A DNA stretch of 55,480 nucleotides from CAXPZW01 sp964221845. GTDB taxonomy: Bacteria > Bacteroidota > Bacteroidia > Flavobacteriales_D > Sanyastnellaceae. Made by a program: the position numbers and the translations under genes. Location of the stretch: NCBI GenBank assembly GCA_964221845.1, contig CAXPZW010000024.1, positions 1-55,480 of the forward strand, read 5' to 3'. The notes beneath the pieces were generated by a model. It saw nothing but the letters and a program-made list of their open reading frames with translations. It made no database searches and was not told where the DNA came from. Numbering within the stretch: position 1 is the first letter of the stretch; each line of letters starts with the position of its first letter. This document shows, one piece after another, positions 24,926 to 35,600 of the stretch.

Positions 24926-26539
24926 ATGAACAACTTCGGGAATCGCGCAATGAACGCAGATCTGAAGTCCATCGGCCTCGACCGTGTCGCCAACGCTTAC
25001 TGGAACCTGACCCCTTCAGAGTTGGTGGAGGAAAGCATCATCCTCGGACAAGGCACCCTCACTTCTACCGGCGCCCTCGCCATCGACACCGGCGAGTTCA
25101 CCGGCCGCTCACCCCAAGACCGTTTCATCGTCCTCGACGACATCACCCGCAACACCGTTTGGTGGGGTGACATCAATAAACCTTTCGATTCCGACGCTTT
25201 CGATCGCCTGTACGACCGCATGGCTGCCTACCTGACTGGCCGCGATGTATACGTACGCGACGCTTTTGCTTGCGCTGACATGGCGCACCGCATGCCGCTG
25301 CGTGTGGTGACCGAGTACCCGTGGAGCAACCAGTTCGCCTCCAACATGTTTATCCGCCCCAACAGTGCGGAGATTCCCGTGTTTGAGCCCGATTGGCATG
25401 TCATCTGCGCGCCAGGTTTCCACGCCGTTCCCGAAATCGACGGCACCCGTCAGCACAACTTTGCAGTGATCAACTTCACCCGCAAGACCATTCTGATTGG
25501 CGGCACGGGCTACACCGGTGAAATCAAAAAAGGCATCTTCTCGGTACTCAACTACATCCTGCCCCAAGAGCGCGATGTATTGAGCATGCACTGCAGCGCC
25601 AACATTGGCGAAGACGGCGACACCGCTGTGTTCTTTGGCCTCTCAGGTACGGGTAAAACCACCCTCTCTTCGGATCCCAACCGCCGCCTGATCGGCGACG
25701 ACGAGCACGCTTGGAGCGACGACGCAGTCTTCAACTTCGAAGGCGGCTGCTACGCCAAGACCATCGATCTCTCCCGCGAAAAGGAGCCGCAGATTTGGGA
25801 CGCCATCCGCTTTGGCGCCATCCTGGAGAACATCGGATTCCAAGAAGACGGGTGCACCCCCAACTTCGAGGACGACTCCAAGACCCAGAACACCCGCGTG
25901 TCTTATCCAATCGATCACATCGATAACATTGTGACCCCGTCGCGCGGGGGCATCCCTCAGAACATCTTCTTCTTGACCTGCGATGCGTTTGGCGTTCTGC
26001 CTCCGATCTCACGTTTGGACGAAGGCCAGGCCATGTACCACTTTATCAGCGGTTACACTGCCAAGGTGGCCGGTACCGAGGCGGGCATCACCGAGCCGCA
26101 AACGGCGTTCTCGGCGTGCTTCGGAGCTCCATTCCTGCCATTGCACCCCACCCAGTACGCAGAAATGCTCGGACGCAAAATGAAGGAAAGCGGTGCCAAA
26201 GTGTGGTTGGTGAACACCGGCTGGAGCGGCGGCGCGTACGGAGAAGGCAAGCGCATGAAGCTGGGCTATACCCGTGCCATGATTACCGCAGCGCTCCAAG
26301 GCCAATTGGACAACGTGGAGTACACCACCCATGACGTCTTTGGTTTGGCCATGCCAAACAGCTGTCCGGAAGTGTCCGACAACCTGCTGAACCCACGCAA
26401 CACTTGGACTGACAAGGATGCCTACGACCGCAAGGCCGCAGAGCTTGCCCAGAAATTCAACGATAACTTCAAAACGTTCGAAGCCCAGGCGAGCGAAGCC
26501 ATTTTGGCTGCCGCTCCCAAAGTGCAAGTGAACGTTTGA
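24926..26539 (+). CDS. pckA: Phosphoenolpyruvate carboxykinase (ATP)
   Basis: Converts oxaloacetate and ATP to phosphoenolpyruvate, CO2 and ADP, the entry step of gluconeogenesis. The 537-residue protein has the substrate-binding TGEFTGRSPQDRF (57-67), the ATP P-loop GLSGTGKTT (238-246), the metal-binding GDDEHAW (257-263) and the C-terminal NTGWSGGAYGEGKRM. Length fits the ATP-dependent, not the GTP-dependent, enzyme. The ATG at 24926 is used; a second ATG eight codons on is possible. It is single-gene, with its own candidate promoter and a UUCG-loop terminator. Confidence 0.97.
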   Translation: MNNFGNRAMNADLKSIGLDRVANAYWNLTPSELVEESIILGQGTLTSTGALAIDTGEFTGRSPQDRFIVLDDITRNTVWWGDINKPFDSDAFDRLYDRMAAYLTGRDVYVRDAFACADMAHRMPLRVVTEYPWSNQFASNMFIRPNSAEIPVFEPDWHVICAPGFHAVPEIDGTRQHNFAVINFTRKTILIGGTGYTGEIKKGIFSVLNYILPQERDVLSMHCSANIGEDGDTAVFFGLSGTGKTTLSSDPNRRLIGDDEHAWSDDAVFNFEGGCYAKTIDLSREKEPQIWDAIRFGAILENIGFQEDGCTPNFEDDSKTQNTRVSYPIDHIDNIVTPSRGGIPQNIFFLTCDAFGVLPPISRLDEGQAMYHFISGYTAKVAGTEAGITEPQTAFSACFGAPFLPLHPTQYAEMLGRKMKESGAKVWLVNTGWSGGAYGEGKRMKLGYTRAMITAALQGQLDNVEYTTHDVFGLAMPNSCPEVSDNLLNPRNTWTDKDAYDRKAAELAQKFNDNFKTFEAQASEAILAAAPKVQVNV

Positions 26540-26563
26540 TCTTACCCTAGACCCAACATGCAG

Positions 26564-26592
26564 CGCCTCGGAATTCGTTTCGGGGCGTTTTT
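26564..26592 (+). terminator. Terminator of pckA with UUCG tetraloop
   Basis: CGCCTCGGAA pairs with TTTCGGGGCG over ten positions (two G-U pairs) around a TTCG loop, then TTTTT. UUCG loops are especially stable. Confidence 0.88.
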
Positions 26593-26843
26593 GCTTTTAC
26601 GATATTCCTCAAGCGCTGCAGGAGCGTTGCGATACAAGCACATCCTGGAAGGCCACGATTGGGGGATAGTGCAATCTCAGTCGATCCCCTTGCTGCATAC
26701 ACCCGTTTGGGGATGGTTGGAGGCACCTTCCGCGTTTAACGCATCACGCGGTGCATACTCTTAACATCACCGTCATCGAACCTTAGGGTAGTGGTCGGAT
26801 GTAAGTAGCTTACCCGAAGCACCTTGCACCAAAACCACTGGTA
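26593..26843 (+). other. Gene-free gap before the acyltransferase gene
   Basis: Apart from the pckA terminator at its left edge, this 250-base gap has no convincing frame, RNA gene or repeat. A 68-codon frame (26558-26764) starts inside the terminator and has atypical composition. No exact -7 box is seen near the ATG at 26844. Confidence 0.5.
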
Positions 26844-27797
26844 ATGAAACACGTGCTCCCGCTCCGTGAATGCAGCTCTTCCGCGCACGTTGAGCGATTG
26901 CTTCCTGCGGTTCCTGCCGCCCTGCTGCACCTCGAAATCGAATTGCTGTACGACTGCAAGCTGTTTGCCCAAGGCGACTTTGATTGCTACATGGCAGAAG
27001 CTGCTCGCATGCCCAACCTGCTGCGTGAGATTGCCCGCCTGCGCGAGCAAACCTTCCGCGAAGTGGGAGAGGGTACCGGCAAGTCGAGTGATACCGATGC
27101 GTACGATGCGTACTACCACCATTTGTTTTTGTGGGACCGCACCACGCGCCGCGTGGTGGGCGCCTACCGCATAGGCATGGGCGCGCAAATCATGCGCGAT
27201 CACGGGCGCAAGGGATTCTACACCAATACCTTGTTTTCCATGGACCGCAAGCTGTCACCTGTGCTTGAGCAAAGTGTGGAGCTGGGCCGGTCTTTCATCC
27301 GAAAGGCGTATCAGAAACACCGATTGCCACTGTTTATGCTTTGGCAAGGCATTTTGACCGTATTGGTCAGTGATGAAAACCGCCGGTACGTATTGGGCCC
27401 GGTGAGTATCAGCAGTCACTACCAGGAACTCAGCAAAAAGCTGATGGTGGAATTTGTCCGTCGCAATTACTTCAACCACACGCTCGCGGCTCTTGTCAAG
27501 GCCAAGCACCCGTATGAAGTGGAGTACGACAACCCCGATGACGCTTTACTGCTCCACGCCTCGCAGGACGACTTGCGCCAATTGGACAAAATCATTGCTG
27601 AAATAGAGCCGTCTTCGTACACGGTACCGGTGTTGCTTAAGAAGTACCTGCAACAAAACGCGCGCATCATCGGATTCAACCTCGATCCCAACTTCAGCAA
27701 TGCGCTGGACGGGTTGATGATCTTGGACCTGAACGACATCCCCCTCAAAACCATTCACAACCTTCAACGCGGCTTGGCGCAGCCCGCAACAACGTGA
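26844..27797 (+). CDS. OlsB-type GNAT N-acyltransferase (stand-alone)
   Basis: The 317-residue protein matches the C-terminal half of the long acyltransferases of Bacteroidota: LREIARLREQTFREVGEGTG, LFLWDRTTRRVVGAYRIGMG, GFYTNTLFSMD, ELGRSFIRKAYQ, LGPVSISSHY and the closing ARIIGFNLDPNFSNALDG. That half is OlsB-like and attaches a 3-hydroxy fatty acid to an amino acid such as ornithine or glycine, making aminolipids. Related proteins are usually about 600 residues with an N-terminal PlsC-like domain; here that half is missing and a TAA directly precedes the ATG, so it is not just a late start call. A PlsC-like partner would have to be encoded elsewhere. Inner-membrane associated, cytoplasmic face. 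Confidence 0.85.
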   Translation: MKHVLPLRECSSSAHVERLLPAVPAALLHLEIELLYDCKLFAQGDFDCYMAEAARMPNLLREIARLREQTFREVGEGTGKSSDTDAYDAYYHHLFLWDRTTRRVVGAYRIGMGAQIMRDHGRKGFYTNTLFSMDRKLSPVLEQSVELGRSFIRKAYQKHRLPLFMLWQGILTVLVSDENRRYVLGPVSISSHYQELSKKLMVEFVRRNYFNHTLAALVKAKHPYEVEYDNPDDALLLHASQDDLRQLDKIIAEIEPSSYTVPVLLKKYLQQNARIIGFNLDPNFSNALDGLMILDLNDIPLKTIHNLQRGLAQPATT

Positions 27798-27819
27798 TGA
27801 AGGATTTGATTCGCTAGGA

Positions 27820-27847
27820 AACGCTGCCCAAGGGCGGCGTTTTTTTT
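27820..27847 (+). terminator. Rho-independent terminator of the acyltransferase gene
   Basis: ACGCTGCCC/GGGCGGCGT (one G-U pair) with an AA loop, followed by eight T. Confidence 0.85.
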
Positions 27848-27883
27848 GCCGTGACCAGCGACCTTCTCAAAAAAGAGGGCACG

Positions 27884-27912
27884 AAAAAAGCCGGCGAAAG
27901 GCCGGCTTTTTT
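27884..27912 (-). terminator. Bidirectional terminator of the TonB receptor gene
   Basis: A perfect stem AAAAAAGCCGGC/GCCGGCTTTTTT with a GAAAG loop, 22 bases after the receptor stop on the minus strand. The A-run and T-run make it active on both strands. Confidence 0.88.
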
Positions 27913-27934
27913 CGGTGGTTTTGGTATGCGAAGA

Positions 27935-30900
27935 CTAGAAGGGATATGCCTCCCCCACGTCTTCTTTCTCGATGATGCGGTATTGGATGCCCAGTGAGTA
28001 AGTGGCTCCCATGGTGGCGCTGGTCCAGTCGTAGAGCACGTCCTTGTACTCGTAGGTACGACGGATGGGAGCGTTGAGGATGTTGCGGCACTTGACTTGT
28101 ACCCCAAATCGCTCGCCCAGTGATTTACGCACGGTCAAGTCCAGCATGGGACGAGGCTGCTCGTAGATGTCGGGGGTGAGCCCTTTGGTCACCAGGATCA
28201 GCTTTTGCCCTTGCACATTGTAGGCGATGGTGGCGTTCAACCCAATGCTGTCGTTGTTGTAGGTCAACAAACCGTTGATGATGTATGGGGACTGGCCAAA
28301 CATCGGACGGATGTTCGAGTGGTCAGGATCGCCGACCAACAGCTGCTCGTATTCGCTCTCGGGGATTTCGGTTTCGGATTTGATCCACGAGATGTTGGCA
28401 CCTACGCTCCAGTTGTCCCAGCCGTTGATGACCGTGTAGTCCTTGTTGATGGCGCCCAGGCTCTGGCGGACTTCGAACTCGATGCCGTACACACGTGAGA
28501 ACCCTACGTTGTCCCAGGTGATTTCAATGTTGTTGGCCTCGGTCACGATCTGTTGCTCGATGGCCCCGCGGAACTTCTTGTAGAACGCTGAGAACGAGTA
28601 GATCTGACCAAATCCAGGGAAGCGCTCCAGGCGGAAATCAAAGTTCTCAATGCGGGTCTCGGCCAGGTCGGGGTTGCCTTTGAGTACCTCCAGGGTCTCA
28701 AAGTCAAAGCCGCGCAGTGGTGATTTCTCACGGAACACAGGGCGGGCGATGGACTTGCTGTAGCTCAAACGCAGGTTGGTGGTTTTGAGCAGGTCGGTCA
28801 TTTTGTCCAGGCGGTAGATCAGGTTGACGCTGGGCAGTACATCGTATTCGTCCAAGGTGCCGCGCAGCAGGTTGCGCTCCTGCTCGGTGATGCCAGGATC
28901 GTTGTACTTCTCAGAGATGATTTCCATGTCGGCCTTCTCGGTGCGCACACCCCCCGTCAAGCGCAGGCGTTCGGTGAGCGAGAGGTCGCCACCCATGTAG
29001 AGGGCAAACACATCCAAGGTGCCTTCGTTGGTGTTGGTGGGGTCGGTACCGTCGAAAGTTTGCAGGTAGCCGTCATTGCTCAGTACAAAGTTCTCAGGGG
29101 CAAAGTAGGTGTCAAGATCTCCTTGGTACTGGTAGCCGTTGTTTTCGCGGAAGTCAAACACGCGTTCGGTAGCTGAACGCTGTCGGTTGGTGTATTGCAT
29201 GCCAAGGTACAGGCGGTTGTCGTCATTGAGTTCCGAGGCAATGGGGAGCTCAAGCTCGATGCGGTTGTCCCAAATCTGCTCTTCCAAGGTGCGGAAGAAT
29301 CGGGTGGGAGAAGGGTAGATGCTGGACTCAATCGAGTACATCGTATCGGTGTTGAAGACCACGTTGTTGGGGTCGATCACCAGGTCATCGAATTCCTCGG
29401 CAATGTATTCGTTCAGCGCTTCGACGTTTTCGGGAGAGGTGTCGCTCACATCGAAGTCATCCGGCAGAATGCCTTCGTCCTCGAGGTATTCAATGGCTTC
29501 TTGAACATCGGCAGTAATGTCGGTGCCTTCGGCGCTGAAGTATTGGTTGGAGGCGTTTTCCCAGTAGTTGGTCGAGAACAGCTTCAGGTCGGGCACGTTC
29601 TGCTTCCCGCGAGAGAACGACGAAATCCAGGAGATTTTGGTTTTGCCATCGCTGAAGAGGTGGTCGCCTTGCAATTGGAAGATGTTCATGGTGCGCTCGC
29701 TGTAACGCTGCAGGTACTGAAGCTGGAATTCTTCGTGGTCCTTGGGGTTGATGCCGTCCAGGCTACGCGAGACGTTTTGGCCGTTCACGTTGGGCATGGC
29801 CATGAATTTGATGCTGTTCTGGTTGTTCAGCTTGTAGGCCAAGTTGATCAGGGCGTTCCAATAAATGCTCTCGGTGCCACGGACCTCGGTGAATTCCTTC
29901 TGGATGTTGAGCGAGTCTTGCAACAGGTTGTTGCCAGCAAAGTAGCGGTTGTATTGGCCGTCGTCGTAGTAGCGGTAGCTGCGCTTGTATTGCAGGCCAA
30001 AGATGTACCCCAGGGTACGGCCGAAGAGCTTGGTTTGGTCTCCAAACGAAAGGCTGTGGCCCATGTCCGGACCCGCGGTCAGGCGTTGGGGCGCCCAGGT
30101 GTTCGAAAAGGCTTGACCGGCCGAAATCAGGTCTTCATTGGCGTACACGCGCGCACCTTCTACGTAGTTGTCGCTGAGCTCAATGAAGTTGGCGCCGTTG
30201 GGGATGTCCACCAATTCCAGCACGTCGTCCACCGAAGGGCCGCTGCCGGTGCCGATGGTGGCCGGATCGATGCCTTGGTCGATGATTTGCTGCAAGTAGT
30301 CTTCTTCGTTGAGCACCCCGGCGTACTCAATCACGGTAGCCCACGGAGCCGAGGCCAACGCAGGCCAATTTTCGGTAGTGGGGATGCCGTCGGGTTGATC
30401 GCGCAGGCCGTTGTCGTACCCCAGCCAGTCGGTGTCCGAGCGGTAGGTGCTCAGGATGTCTTGGAAGGTCGATTGCGTGTTGTAGCCCAAGCTCAACGAG
30501 TAGCTCAGGTTGAAGGTGTTGGGGTAGTCTCGGGTCTCCACCGAAATGAAGGCACCCGCCCAATCAGAAGGGTAGCGGGGCGAAGCGGTTTTGATCACCA
30601 GCAGGTTGTCCACCAATCCGGTAGGGAAGATGTCCATTTCAACCGTGTTGCGTCGGGGATCCAAGGCTGGAATGGACGCGCCGTTGAGGTTGGTCTTGAG
30701 GTAGCGGTCACTCAGTCCACGCACAAAAATGAAATCGCCCACGGTCGATACCCCGGGCACGCGTTGGAACGCTCCTGTAGCATCCGAATCGCCGGTTTTG
30801 AGGATTTGTTCGCGGGTGATGAAGTCCATGGACTCCGCCTTTTTGGTCTTGACCTGGGTCATGCGGGAGGTGCTGTTGTTCACAATACGCGCCTCTACCA

Positions 30901-31225
30901 CTGCTTCACCTACAATCAGCTCATCGGACACCATGTTGATGTTGATGATTTTGGTGTCACCGTCAGCCAAGGTCACCTCACGGGTGAAGTCTTTGAGCCC
31001 CACCGAAGTGCAGTAAATGGTATACGTGCCAGCGGGAAATCCGTCGATTTCGTAGTTGCCATCAAAGTCGGACTGGCCGGCGTAGTTGGTGCCTTGGAGG
31101 GCTACGTTGGCAAAGGGGAGGGGATCGCCGTTGGAGGCATCCGATACTTTACCCCGGATGGTGGCTTGGGAGAATGCAGCCAGCGAGAACAGCATCACCA
31201 CAGCTGCAAATATGAAGCGTGTCAT
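27935..31225 (-). CDS. TonB-dependent outer membrane receptor with N-terminal carboxypeptidase-like domain
   Basis: Imports a large or scarce ligand across the outer membrane using energy from TonB. The 1096-residue product has a signal peptide (FAAVVMLFSLAAFSQ), a CarboxypepD_reg-like beta-sandwich (about 22-100, RGKVSDASNGDPLPFANVAL, AGTYTIYCTS), a plug domain (about 125-235, RVPGVSTVGDFIFVRGLSDRY) and a C-terminal barrel ending in SLGIQYRI... VGEAYPF, with a terminal aromatic residue as needed for barrel assembly. The plug is of the non-SusC type, and no SusD-like lipoprotein is adjacent, so a polysaccharide-uptake locus is unlikely. The ligand is unknown. The gene is single, with its own terminator. 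Confidence 0.92.
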   Translation of the reverse strand: MTRFIFAAVVMLFSLAAFSQATIRGKVSDASNGDPLPFANVALQGTNYAGQSDFDGNYEIDGFPAGTYTIYCTSVGLKDFTREVTLADGDTKIININMVSDELIVGEAVVEARIVNNSTSRMTQVKTKKAESMDFITREQILKTGDSDATGAFQRVPGVSTVGDFIFVRGLSDRYLKTNLNGASIPALDPRRNTVEMDIFPTGLVDNLLVIKTASPRYPSDWAGAFISVETRDYPNTFNLSYSLSLGYNTQSTFQDILSTYRSDTDWLGYDNGLRDQPDGIPTTENWPALASAPWATVIEYAGVLNEEDYLQQIIDQGIDPATIGTGSGPSVDDVLELVDIPNGANFIELSDNYVEGARVYANEDLISAGQAFSNTWAPQRLTAGPDMGHSLSFGDQTKLFGRTLGYIFGLQYKRSYRYYDDGQYNRYFAGNNLLQDSLNIQKEFTEVRGTESIYWNALINLAYKLNNQNSIKFMAMPNVNGQNVSRSLDGINPKDHEEFQLQYLQRYSERTMNIFQLQGDHLFSDGKTKISWISSFSRGKQNVPDLKLFSTNYWENASNQYFSAEGTDITADVQEAIEYLEDEGILPDDFDVSDTSPENVEALNEYIAEEFDDLVIDPNNVVFNTDTMYSIESSIYPSPTRFFRTLEEQIWDNRIELELPIASELNDDNRLYLGMQYTNRQRSATERVFDFRENNGYQYQGDLDTYFAPENFVLSNDGYLQTFDGTDPTNTNEGTLDVFALYMGGDLSLTERLRLTGGVRTEKADMEIISEKYNDPGITEQERNLLRGTLDEYDVLPSVNLIYRLDKMTDLLKTTNLRLSYSKSIARPVFREKSPLRGFDFETLEVLKGNPDLAETRIENFDFRLERFPGFGQIYSFSAFYKKFRGAIEQQIVTEANNIEITWDNVGFSRVYGIEFEVRQSLGAINKDYTVINGWDNWSVGANISWIKSETEIPESEYEQLLVGDPDHSNIRPMFGQSPYIINGLLTYNNDSIGLNATIAYNVQGQKLILVTKGLTPDIYEQPRPMLDLTVRKSLGERFGVQVKCRNILNAPIRRTYEYKDVLYDWTSATMGATYSLGIQYRIIEKEDVGEAYPF

Positions 31226-31245
31226 GGTACAAGGTTTGATCCTTG

Positions 31246-31253
31246 CAAAAGTC
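31246..31253 (-). promoter_or_regulatory. Possible -7 box of the TonB receptor gene
   Basis: GACTTTTG on the minus strand, one base from TAnnTTTG, 20 bases before the ATG. The same octamer is found 22 bases before the GNAT gene. Confidence 0.25.
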
Positions 31254-31364
31254 CTGCGGGCAAGCCGTGTAGACGTCAGGTAGGGTTTACCAGAATCTTA
31301 ATTCGGAAAAAGGATTTGTTCCCTGCGTGTTAGTTGATCGTCAACAAGCGATGTTTCCTTAGAG

Positions 31365-32528
31365 TTACTCACACGAAAGCCGCACAAAATCCACTTCGAG
31401 GGGTTTGCCGGGCGCTACCCAAAATGCCGGAGGATCCGTATGCACGTAAATCAGCCCCGCGAACGAGTGGTCGTTGCTGATGACGTTCCAGGTGTCTTGG
31501 GAACGCTGGGCCAAAGTGCGCTGAAAAAAGTCCACATCGGCCGGGGTCTTGAGCCCTTCCAGCGAGGCTTGCAACACGGGGAAACGCGCACAGGGATACC
31601 CGTCGGCAAGCAGGGCCGCATTTTCGGCGGCCACCTGTTTGTATGCGGGACTGTAGTTGGCGCAGGACAGGGGATGATTGGTGTGCAAAAACTGCCCTTT
31701 GCGATCGGTGGATACGCAAGCCACCACTTCCCGAGCGGAGCATTCCCAGCTGCTTGCGCCGTGGGGGCTGGCCGGCAAGTAGTGTTGGCCCGATGCGTGG
31801 TGCACCGATCGTACAAAAGTTTCTGCGCTTTGCAGGTCGGTCTGGGCCAGTGCGCCACGGACCACTTCGGTAACGGGCAACCCCTGGTTAGACCAGTCGA
31901 GTTGAAGCAACGAATTCACATTGATGGAAACGCAACCGGTGGTCATCCCGGTGGTGCCCAAGTGCCCGGGAAATCCAATGACGGTGGAGATCCGGCCGTC
32001 CGGCAGGTGTTGGCGAAGGCGGTTTGAAAACCGTGGTAAAACGGGGTTACATCCAAATTTTGTGCGCTGGTGGCGTGCCCTTCAGGATGCACCACGGCCA
32101 AAGAAGAACAGTGGTGCTCCTGGGCCATGTTGTAGCACCAGTACTCGTCGGTGAGTTGGTGCATGAGCAAGTCGCGGAAAGCAGCCCCACTGCCCTCGGG
32201 ATGCCCTTGAGTTCTTCCAGCAATTCAGGCGTCCAGCGGCGCATGGAAGCTTCGTAGCCGGCGCCGTTCAAAAACGTGGTGATGAATGAATCTGGATGTT
32301 GGTCTGTGGTAGCCAGGATGTCTGCGCGCACCGCTTCCAACATGGCTGCGATCTCAGTGCGCAGCAACGTGCCGTGCTGGTGGCCACGCTGGTAAGGTGT
32401 GCCGTACACGTCCACCACTTGGAGCAAGCTGTCTGCCGTCTAAGTGCGTTTGGCTTGGTCGGTGTTGTTGTTGGGCGCAGGGCTAGAAGCAGTGCTCCGC
32501 CTACAAGCAATAGGGTCCAGCGAATCAT
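31365..32528 (-). pseudogene. C45-family acyltransferase/hydrolase gene broken by three frameshifts
   Basis: Reading all three minus frames in turn rebuilds a single penicillin-acylase-like C45 protein. Frame 1 (from ATG 32528) gives an N-terminal signal segment (RWTLLLVGGALLLAL). Frame 2 gives VDVYGTPYQRGHQHGTLLR, the family's N-terminal part, up to ~32200. Frame 3 gives AFRDLLMHQLTDEYW and the nucleophile region HHCSSLAVVHPEG...NLDV, up to ~32007. The last frame gives LPDGRISTVIGF through GCVSINVNSLL to a TAA at 31365. Each shift equals loss of one base, near 32430-32440, 32196-32200 (GGG run) and 32006-32007 (GG). The active Cys is kept. Either a recent pseudogene or homopolymer sequencing error. 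Confidence 0.85.
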
Positions 32529-32560
32529 GCAAGGAAGGTACGCCGGATTGCTTGCAAAAG

Positions 32561-32587
32561 AAAGGGGCGCCCGTTTGGGCGCCCCTT
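32561..32587 (-). terminator. Terminator of the giant repeat protein gene
   Basis: GGGGCGCCC/GGGCGCCCC, a perfect 9-bp stem with a 4-base loop; on the minus strand it is followed by TTTCTTTT, 28 bases after the stop at 32613. It leaves about 33 bases before the start of the C45 pseudogene. Confidence 0.8.
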
Positions 32588-32612
32588 GTGCGTTCAAAGT
32601 CAGTGCTGCCAA

Positions 32613-35600
32613 TTAGGGGCAGGTGGTACCGAAGGCACCCAGCAGTTGCAGGATGTCTGAAGTACCGATTGAGCCGTCGCCGTTGAGGTCTTCCGGACAA
32701 TCGTTGGCCACGCCGAAGCCGGTGCAAGAACCGTCGTCCACGTTGGCTGCCATGTCGTAGTTGTCAGCAGCATCGTAGGTACAGCCGAACACCACTGAAG
32801 TGGCACACGAACCGTCGTCGATGTCAGCGTATGGATCGAACTCCAGGAATTCAGGATCAGTACAACCTGGGCACGCGGTGCACAGCTCGAAACATACCAG
32901 ACCTACAGTCATGTCCATGGTAACGGTCACCGTACGGTTGAAACCGCCACCAGCGCTTGGTACACCACACTCGGCAGGTACGAACTCAGCAGCAGTACCG
33001 TTCACGAACTGGTACTCAGCAGAACCGGTACAAACCGTCGCGCTGTAGATCTGACCTGAAGCGGTCAGCGGGTAGTCGGTGAAGGTCACTTGGTCGGCCT
33101 CGAAGATGCGAACCGATACGCCTGAGCCTGATACAGTCTCTTGCGCCATGTTCACCTGGAAGGTCACCAGGTAGTCACACTCGCCGTTGTCGATGGTCGC
33201 GGTAGCGTCGTAGTTGCACGCAGCAGCGTCGGTACAACCGGCGCAGGTGGTGAACTCACATGAACCGTCATCTACAGTGGCAGTAGCGTCGTAGTTACAA
33301 GCAGTGGCGTCAGTACAGCCGTTCACAACTTGACCAGCACAAGAGCAGTCGCCCTGGAGCACGTCACCAGTGGTGAGCGGGTCGTTGTCATCACAGGCAT
33401 CACCTGGGTACTCACATGAACCGTCTTCTTGGGTTGCAGTAGCGTCGTAGTTACAAGCGGTAGCATCGGTACAACCGGTCACTGCGAACAGCTCTAGGGT
33501 GTTGGCTACGTAAGTCCAACCGGTCATCCAGTTGGTGCCAGTTACAGGATCAATACAGCCTTTGTAGCCTGCGCCACTGGTGGTGGTTACATCAGCCGAT
33601 GGGGTGATGTCCAGTTTATCCAGGGCCAAGGTGCCTGCCAGGTTCAGTGCGTAGTTGTAATCCAAACCTGGGTCTGCGATGTCGTTGCCGTTGGCACCGA
33701 ATACAGTCTCCACAAATGCTTGACCGTTGGCGTCAGAACCGTCGTAGTCGATCACGTCAGCAATGGCGTTTGAGCCGATCGCCCACCAGCAGTTGTCCAC
33801 CAGGGTGAGGTCGCCAGCTACCAAGCCGTCGTATGCATCGTAGGTGTCTTTGTCTTCGATTTCAACACCTTCGCCCCAGTTCAGGAAGATCGACGCAGTG
33901 GTGGTGCCGTTGGCACCGTTGCGGTAGATCAAACCGTTGTTGGTTCCTTCACCGATAGAGGTTTGGTTGGCAATGGTTGGGTCAGATACTGGCGTACCGT
34001 CGGTATCACCTTCTTCGAGGTCATCACCGTCGTACTCACCACCACGGTCACCGGTTTGGTTGTCTTGATCTTGGATCACGAACCAGAACTGGTTGTTGGT
34101 TGAGGTCCAACCTTGATCGTAGTCAAACTGATCGTCATCACAGAAGGCGACAGCCGCGTGCTGGATACCAACGGTACCACCGAACATCTCGATGCCGTCG
34201 TCAGCGTTAGAAACTACCTCTACGTAGTCGATGGTGGTTCCTGAACCAACGCCACCCAGGGTGAGACCGTTGATTTCGTTGGCAGCAGCCAGGGTAGTAC
34301 CACCGTGACGGATCGAGCAGTAGGTGAACAGACCTGAGTCATCAGCTGAGTTGCTACCGCCGTACTTGGCGCGGTCGTTGTCGGCAGGAACGCCTTCAAT
34401 CTGACCTTCACCGCCGGCGAGGTTGATTGGAGCGTCACCGAGGATGATCACACCACCCCATTGACCTTGGGTGTAAGCAGGAGTAGAGCCGTCGAGTGGA
34501 TCGGCCTGGAAGGTGAAGGTAATCGGGCAGGTAGATGAACCGTTTGCGAAGATTTGACCGCCGCGAGCAACGATCAGGGCAGAAGCAGAAGCACCTGAAC
34601 CAGGAGCACCTTTCACAACAGTACCTTCATCGATGGTCAGGGCTTGGCCTGAGTTCACGAATACGTAACCGTCAAGGATGTAGGTGTTGTCACACGTCCA
34701 AGTGGTGGTACCTGTACCTGAACCAGCGTCGGTGATGGTCACCTCAGTACGGGCAGAGAGTGGAGGACATCCACAGTCAGCACCGGTGTTGGTGGTGTCG
34801 GTACCTGAACAGTTGCAGTCGCCGTCGAGAACATCGCCGGTGGTGTTGTCGTTGCCGTCGTCACAAGCGTCACCTGGGAAGGTACACAGTGCGTTGTCAG
34901 AAACGTCAGCGTCTGGGTTGTAGTTACATGCAGTAGCATCGGTACAACCGGTTACCGAGAAGAAGCCGCGGCCTTCGATGAAGGTCCAGCCTACCATCCA
35001 GTTGTCAGCAGCAGGGTCGAATGCACCTTTGTAAGCCGCTGCATCGAATGGAGCCATTGGTGCAGTAGCGGTGAAGTTCTGTGAAGGAACTGGGTTACAG
35101 GTAGCAGTTACTACAATGCCTGAACCGTCTACGGTGTAAGCATCGTCAATACCGGTGTCTACAGTGCCGTTGCCTGAAGCAGCGAACCATGCATCCAGGT
35201 TTGACTGGCCTGAAGCGTCCGAACCGTCGTAATCGATGGTTTGGCCTGAGATGTTGAAGAAGCAGTTGTCGTTCAGCTGCAGCTCGCCGTTGGCAGGAGT
35301 CGCTACGTCTACGAAGTCGTAAGCGTCAACCGCGTCCTTGTCTTCGATCTCAACACCTTCGCCGAAGTTGCTGAAGATCGAGTTCGAGATTTTACCAGCA
35401 GAACCGTTTCGAAGAATCGCACCGTTGTTGGTACCCTCACCAATGAAGGTCGCGTTCCATACAGTTGGGTTCGATACTGGCGTACCATCGGTATCGCCTT
35501 CTTCGATGTCGTTACCGTCGAGCTCACCACCGCGGTCACCTGAACCACCGGTTTGGTCTTGGAGTACGAACCAGAATTGGTTGTTGCCGTTGTACCCTTG

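Noticed and set aside
26558..26764. 68-codon plus-strand frame after pckA
   Set aside because: It starts inside the pckA terminator hairpin and shows no protein-like pattern.
29195..31333. 712-codon plus-strand frame opposite the TonB receptor
   Set aside because: Shadow frame; the minus strand encodes a complete signal peptide, plug and barrel.
32016..32257. Separate small plus- and minus-strand frames in the C45 region read as independent genes
   Set aside because: They are fragments or shadows of one C45 protein split by frameshifts; joining the minus frames restores a continuous family pattern.
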